Positions 58,601-64,000 of a stretch of 64,000 nt of DNA are shown one piece after another; within the stretch, counting starts at the first letter, position 1; each line of letters opens with the position of its first letter. The translations under genes were made by a program, and so were the position numbers. The DNA is from Gigantopelta aegis (taxonomy: Eukaryota > Mollusca > Gastropoda > Neomphalida > Peltospiridae), in the NCBI RefSeq assembly GCF_016097555.1, contig NC_054701.1:60217481-60281480 (forward strand), given 5' to 3'. A model generated the notes under the pieces. It did not search any database. It was not told the origin of the DNA and worked only from the letters and a program-made list of their open reading frames with translations.

Positions 58601-61600
58601 GTGTAAAAATGCTGGTGGGGGATGGGGGGTCAAAGCCATGCTCCCCGGTAATTTTTTTGTAAAATACAATTGCTTTTAGATGCATTCTGGAGTTCATATG
58701 GGTGTCATGTACACTTACAAAAAGTTATATTTAAAGACCTATTTGAATAATAATGTTTATTGTTTGCATAATGTCAAAGCTTTGATGAACAATAATTTGA
58801 AAAAGAAGTATAGAATTATTTGATTAAGCACATATTACATACTACTGAATAATTAATTGTCATTTATTGGCATGCTTTGTTAAGTACTTACAATAATATT
58901 TATTTACATGTGTAATGGGAAATCACTTCCCCTCCGTAATAATGGGGTGGTCTTAATAAGTTTAACAGATTATTTTTACTATAATAGAGTAAGGAGATAT
59001 TTCGGTCTTTATATTGGGGTGGTCTTAGAACCAGAGTGTTTGTTAGGCGGGGTTTCACCGAGTATTTTATCTTTTTTGCACATTTACACTTAATTAAGTG
59101 TATCATTGATTGGTTTTAAGCTGAAGGTGATAGCTTGATCTCTATCTGATAAATACATTGGTGTAATACTTCTGTCGTATTAGACTGATACCCTAACTTT
59201 GTTTAGCATCTGTAAAATTGTATAGAGACATACAAGCTCATTAATTCATTCAACCAGACTTTAGCTGTTTCTGTTACCTTCTGTTACCTTCACAGACTTA
59301 GAAAAATGCATTGGATACCATGCTTTGATGTGCTTGTAACCATGCTTTGATGTGCTTGTAACCATAGTGGAGAACAGGACAACTGGAATACAGGTTATTG
59401 AGAATAAACTGACATCGTTGGTCTGGTTTGAATGCCTACTGTTTACAGGGTTGGAAAAAAAAACATCAACAAAAAAGTTGTATTCTACCTTTATCTTGGC
59501 ATTGTTAACATCTTTGTATCCTAGCAGCAAGAGTTAAAAGTGAGAGAGTGTTAAGCACTGCTGGTGGTGAACACATTCCAATGCAGAGAGGTATGTTTTC
59601 TTTGAACATGTAGATGAGTCATGTCATGTGACCTCTTTGACATTTCACTAAAGAATTCTTCAAAATTCTTTTGATGATAGTTACACTGCACAATTTCAGC
59701 CATCAAATCCAAATAATTTTGTGGATATGGCTTGTTAAAACACACAGAAGGATTTCTCTCATAGTTTATCTTGTACTTGTATGATTTTAATAACATGTAT
59801 TTATTATTTCTAGGGATGCTGCAGCAACAAAAATCAACATCTACACAGGTAACTAAGTTTTTCTTCAGTATCATGTCATGAAGAAAGTTAAGCTGATCTT
59901 AACACAGTAATAAATTACATGATCTATTTTGTTTATGATATATGTACCAGTAATGAAAGAAAGAAAGAAATGTTTGGTTTAACGACGCACTCCAGTAATG
60001 AAAATATTGTTATAAAGTTATGCAAAAAGTGAGACATACAAAAAGTATTTTGTTAAATAATAGTAAATACATACCAAAATAAAAGAAATGTTTACAATTA
60101 AGTTTAAGCAAAAAATAAAAATTGTATGTTAAAAAGATTAATAAAAAAAAGTAAAATCTGTAAAAGTCGAGAATTCCATTTGGGTTACTGAATTCTGTGA
60201 GTCTTGTAATTTTTCCATGATTGCAGAAAATTATCCCAAATAAAAGACTTTCGTAACACCGCCATTCAAAAGGTTAACACATGTAATCTCTTTCAGAACC
60301 AGATGAATCTCTCCGAGGGGGTTTTCTCATTGCTTTCCATGATGATGGTGAAGGAATGGACCCAAGTAAGTAAAGGGCTATTATTGAAGTTGAATATTTT
60401 TAGAATGGGGATTTATTTTTTTAAGATTACCAAAGTGATAGGTTGTTTGAAGTTTGATGTAATTTTTAGAACTGCAGGGTTTTTTTTTAAACCAAAATAA
60501 TTGTTCAAAACAAAAATATAGCTGCAGGGCACATACGTTAACAATTTTTTTTTCTTCTGTTTACATGTTGGTTATGCACCTTTAAATATACCAGATCCAC
60601 CAATCTGTTATGTAGTGAACTGTTACATTTTAAAAATTAAAGGGCTCATATTTTCGAAGTGATCTTACAGCTAAGAAATCGTAAAACCATCATAGGCTAT
60701 GACATCACTATAGCACACGCCATAGTGACATCATAGCTTACAATATTGTTTCGAACATATGGGCCCTGGATCAGAAGAACTTTATTCAGTATATAATTAC
60801 ACAATTCATGGAACCGGATAATTAATCACCTTGTTGAAAATCACGTGAACTGAGTTCTAGTTAACTTAGATCTTGAAATTTAATTTTGTTTCATGTATCT
60901 GGTCTGGTTGGGATGGCAGCACGATGACAAGAAAACCAAAAAGTTGTTCGAAATATATTTATATTTATCTGTGTTTTATAGATGAAACTGCAGACATTGT
61001 TACATTTGGAAAGTCGGTGAAAAGAAGTAATGATTTGCATCAAATAGGAATGTATGGCAACGGACTGAAGTCGTAAGTATTAGGATGTTTTTTGTTGTTT
61101 TCAGCTTACTGTACCACAATGGAAATTTCAACTGAAACTGATTGTTGTCAGTATTGTACAGTTGTGGTTACTTGCAATTTAAGATAGATCGACTACAGTG
61201 ACTTTTCATCCCTTGTTTTGGCTAAATATAACATATCTTAATGTAATTTCACTTCAAATCCATTTTTCATAAATAGTACCATTTTGTAATTACAATATGT
61301 TTTTTTTTCAAACACAGCCAGGTGTCTATTCTCAAACAAAAAAATTTCAATAGCAATTTTGCAGTGTTCTGAAAACGGAAATGTCATACCCAGTTTATTG
61401 TTAAGGTAAGGAAATGCAAAGTGACATCATTGGAATATAGTGACACCATTCAAATTCAAAAGTTACCTATATATTACAATGTTTAGCCACATCAAAATAT
61501 AAACCAGTCTGCTTACCCTGACCCATGTCAACATTGTTCCAAATTCTATATTGAGCAGGCAATGCCGTTTACATGTATTATTTTTCATAATTTTAGACAA

Positions 61601-64000
61601 CATATTAAAAGATGAAAGAAATAAGAATATATCATATAAAAATGACCATTGGATGTGCTATATTTATTGTAGCCAAAACAAAGGTGTGAAGAGTGACTGT
61701 CATTGACCATAGTAACTAACTTTCGTTGTTTGATTTTAACAGTTTGTGATATAAATAACAATATTTTATACCTAGTTTTAACACTGAAAGCTTGAAAGTA
61801 ATTAGCTATTTTTATGTGTGTCTGTGCATATCATTGAGGTTAAATAAAGATGTCTCTAAATTTTGGGATGTTTTTGTAGGCTATGATTAACAAACTGTGT
61901 AGAGCATAGACTTTTCGGATTTGTCTCATTTATCTAATTTGTCACTTAGATGCAATTAACTGATAAGTAACAGATACTTATTATCAAGTTAATTTTAAAA
62001 AAATTCAATATTTTATCTAATTTGAATACACTTGTCTTGCAGTGGTTCCATGAGAATAGGAAATGATCTTATTCTCTTCACGAAGAAAGGAATGACAATG
62101 TCGTGCTTGTTCCTGTCCAGAACATTTCATGAAGAAGAAGGCATTGATGAGGTATAAGAAAGAGTAATTTTTTTCAGTTGTAGGTGTTTAGCATTCCATG
62201 TTACAATAACTTGGTGTCTTCAAGACATATCAAACAGTGTACAGACAACTTTATTTGGTTACATTTTAACTGATCACAAAAAGACCCAGACTTGTATTGA
62301 AAACCCAAAATTGCATTAATAACACACTTTGACAGTACTGAGGAAAGATAACTATGGATTTGGGAAAGTTCTATGATCAGGTGTAATTTACCATTTCTGT
62401 CTGGAAATGCACATAGTAATCTTATAAAGACAAACCCAGTCCATGAAGTCGGTAGCAAGTAGAACCACCACTTCAGCACACATGCCTGGATCCACCCTTC
62501 TCTACTGGTGCCACTCCTGGTGCATTGCGACCTCCAAGGCTGCCAGAACATCCTAGAGCCTTTCTAGAGATAAATCAAATAAAACTTGCATTTTTATCAG
62601 AGGGGAAGTATGTCCTTCATTATTTTTGGGGACGTTTAATTAATTTCTGTGTTTATATTAATTCAACCTTTTTTCCATTGGAGAACTAATCTCTGCTTAA
62701 AAATATGCATTGATGTCATCATATTGTAAATGATGCTTGTTATCTTTTAATAGTATTTATATAGCACAGGTTGCAATCTATGCTATAACAGGCCCTAATC
62801 TAGAATTGAAAAAGTCAGAGTGACCTCTGCCTTCCCAGGAGAAAGGGGACAAGTTTGATAAACATGGGCGAATTGAACATTTATCAGTAGTATCGGTACC
62901 TTTTGTAAAATTTTGTCAGGTTCCGTGTTCATTTGGAAACATTCCGAATTATACACTCAGTTCAAATCATAATATTTCGATATAAAATACTACTACTTAT
63001 GTTAATAAAATTTAAGCAAAATTGTATGTTTAATAAAAAATGCAGTATTATTAAACAGTTAATAATTAATTTTTAATTATTGCTGTTTTTATGTAAAATA
63101 AAAGTAATAATTAGTATTGTCTGGCATTACTAAAATGAATGTGGCCGAGAAATAACAACGCTTGACTGGTCACTGCAAACGGCACGATATGCTGCGACAA
63201 ACAAGGTGTTAAATGTGAGATGTGGCACTAAACAGGTCAGGGTCTGATGTCTGTTGTATAATATAGTTTTTGAAATCGGATTAGGTCCACAATAGTATGA
63301 TGACTTCGACTTCTCACTACTGCTAATAACCTCCAGCTGGATTAGGGTGTGCTATAAGTTGTCTCTTCTAAAGCTTACTATTTGGTTTTTAGGTGATTGT
63401 TCCATTGCCATCTTTTGAAGCTTCTACCAGAAGATCACTGGCAAAAGGTGTTCGGGCTGAGGAGAAGGTGATTATTATGTTTTACATCTTTTGCAGAAAA
63501 CACCCTCTGAAATGCATACTGAATCTCCAGGACTGAACTCGTAGTTTATTAATAAAAGCTGTGTCAATTATTTAAAAACATTAATTATTTTCCTTAAGAA
63601 ACCTTTAAAATGTTATGTCAAATTATTTATTTATTAGTGGGGGTGTCAATTTCCCCCTCTCCAACACCCACCCAGCTTTAACAATTTAATTTGGACCATT
63701 GTCAAAATTTTGAGATGTGGATGGTTTTAAAGTTAAGAGTCCCATTTTACAAAGTTGTCATTCTCCCATTTTTCAAAACAAATAAATCTTTTAGATGTAA
63801 TTTAAGGCCATTAAGTTGTTTGATGAAATTAACCTAATTCCAATATCAGAAAACAGACCTTTTGTTGTTTCTATTCATCTAATATTTTTAGCTGTATAAT
63901 TTTAAAAGCTTGATTTTCATATTCCTCTGTATTGTTTATAGTCTAAAGTTTAAAAAACCCAACTTGTTGTTTTTCAGCATGAAGTGGAAATGGGACTGAT
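52675..64000 (+). CDS. MORC2: MORC2, GHKL ATPase chromatin protein, 5' part
   Basis: Coding exons: 52675-52733, 57868-57921, 59814-59848, 60297-60365, 60982-61072, 62043-62151, 63393-63467, and 63978 into the window end; all GT-AG and in phase, 171 codons seen. [17 protein letters not shown] matches MORC2. The GHKL motifs are intact: ELLDNARDA (catalytic Glu32, Asn36), DDGEGM (65-70) and GMYGNGLKS (95-103). The segment [15 protein letters not shown] follows. Numbering is 3 below human MORC2; Ser84 in FGKSVKR is the counterpart of human Ser87. The family dimerises on ATP, binds DNA and, with the HUSH complex, compacts chromatin. The transducer domain, CW zinc finger and coiled coils lie outside the window. 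Intron 1 is 5.1 kb and transposon-rich. Confidence 0.95.
53643..55190 (-). mobile_element. Tc1/mariner-type transposon with inverted ends
   Basis: Left tatactactcaaaagaattt and right aaattcttttgagtagtata are inverted over about 27 bp including the ccctt/aaggg following, ending on TA as expected for Tc1/mariner. About 1.55 kb. The single transposase gene lies on the minus strand. It sits in MORC2 intron 1 and splits a region whose two sides both contain a 'tcattttgcccttatcc' motif in inverted orientation (near 53408 and 55276). Confidence 0.92.
53855..54830 (-). pseudogene. Tc1-type transposase, frameshifted
   Basis: Start region [19 protein letters not shown] carries the N-terminal helix-turn-helix ([19 protein letters not shown]) and SGRPRNT linker. 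The catalytic part has [10 protein letters not shown] (first Asp), [11 protein letters not shown] (second Asp) and [18 protein letters not shown] (Glu), i.e. an intact DDE triad. The frame changes near 54570, between the DNA-binding and catalytic parts, and again near 53905, where the expected end NSMRQRC..RGG is in another frame. The copy is therefore unlikely to encode active enzyme, although ends and triad are preserved. Confidence 0.9.
55500..55665 (+). mobile_element. SINE fragment with alternative tail
   Basis: Core and tail only: ataacaaaggctgtgggaaa, aaagatcctttgctgcc, then ccaatgtgttctggtgatgt. Diverged copy in MORC2 intron 1. Confidence 0.7.
55823..56012. repeat. Dispersed repeat, uninterrupted copy
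   Basis: The sequence from gaccttgctgtttaagggaa to accaagtcaaggtc is the intact counterpart of the repeat broken by the hAT-like element at 29592-31292. It repeats the motif ctccccataa two times. Confidence 0.65.
56031..56413 (-). mobile_element. SINE family B, complete
   Basis: Minus strand: head ggcctcggtggcgtcgtagt, ggttcggatccc, spacer, shared core and tail ending cgtcattaaataaaacattt with (ttct)n. Third family B copy in the window. Confidence 0.88.
56531..57843. mobile_element. DNA element with ta(c/t)cgtatatc..ataagtcga ends
   Basis: Left taccgtatatcttcacctat and right (reverse complement) tactgtatatctttgcctgt continue into ataagtca/gtaagtcga. 1.3 kb and non-coding. The right end is 24 bases before MORC2 exon 2. 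A separate repeat (about 57125-57525) is embedded in it. Confidence 0.65.
57125..57525. repeat. Dispersed repeat embedded in the 56531-57843 element
   Basis: GC-richer than its surroundings, with gccggccaaggccggc palindrome and tgcgctacaacagcttgttc. Its right part recurs in reverse at 29165-29285. Class unknown. Confidence 0.6.
57954..58138. mobile_element. MITE with caggactagctctg ends
   Basis: Left caggactagctctg and right cagagctagccctg are inverted over 14 bp with one mismatch; 185 bp, AT-rich and non-coding. CAGG-type ends suggest hAT. It lies 32 bases after the MORC2 exon 2 donor. Confidence 0.7.
59959..59991 (-). mobile_element. 33-bp SINE tail insertion with 12-bp duplication
   Basis: Only the SINE 3' tail is present (gaaatgtttggtttaacgac and cactc). 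It is flanked by ccagtaatgaaa at 59947-59958 and 59992-60003. The insertion is an extreme 5' truncation, as produced by target-primed reverse transcription. Confidence 0.8.

Noticed and set aside
62201-62551. 116-aa minus-strand frame in MORC2 intron 6
   Set aside because: No splice context or family similarity; likely chance.

Overview
The window is a piece of an animal nuclear genome, most likely a mollusc. It is AT-rich, its genes are split by GT-AG introns of 0.1 to about 5 kb, and it is littered with short tRNA-derived SINEs and terminal-inverted-repeat DNA elements of kinds I associate with mollusc genomes. The species is not determinable from sequence alone. No prokaryotic genes, rRNA, true tRNA gene, CRISPR array or recognisable virus-like element was seen.

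Four conserved protein genes were assembled exon by exon with continuous phase. (1) MNT, minus strand, 18643 down to 3389, 8 coding exons, 718 aa: a Max-binding bHLH-zipper repressor with an N-terminal Sin3-interaction domain. (2) TMEM248, plus strand, 25145 to 37474, 7 coding exons, 298 aa: a two-pass membrane protein. (3) CUSTOS (C12orf43 homologue), minus strand, 47983 down to 43908, 6 exons found, first exon not found: a lysine-rich nuclear protein linked to Wnt regulation in vertebrates. (4) MORC2, plus strand, from 52675 and running off the window end, first 8 coding exons: the GHKL ATPase module of a chromatin-compacting protein. MNT/TMEM248 and CUSTOS/MORC2 are divergent pairs; TMEM248 and CUSTOS converge. 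The genes do not form a pathway, although three of the four act on transcription or chromatin.

Layout: 1-402 is the end of a 59-bp satellite; 403-3388 is gene-free repeats and MNT downstream sequence; 3389-18643 is MNT; 18644-25144 is the divergent intergenic region with LINE fragments, SINEs and a small MITE; 25145-37474 is TMEM248, whose introns hold a three-level nest of DNA elements, a 1.7-kb hAT-like element and copies of a TTAA-flanked element; 37475-43907 is downstream sequence with a third TTAA element; 43908-47983 is CUSTOS; 47984-52674 holds SINEs and a LINE remnant; 52675-64000 is MORC2, with a Tc1-type transposon in intron 1.

The observations most worth checking are: three tandem copies of the MNT exon-5/intron-5 boundary, each keeping a splice donor; a second small donor duplication at MNT exon 4; a cluster of five CACGTG E-boxes at the start of MNT, whose own product is expected to bind that sequence; exactly datable nested transposon insertions; and two DNA elements that end just upstream of coding-exon splice acceptors.
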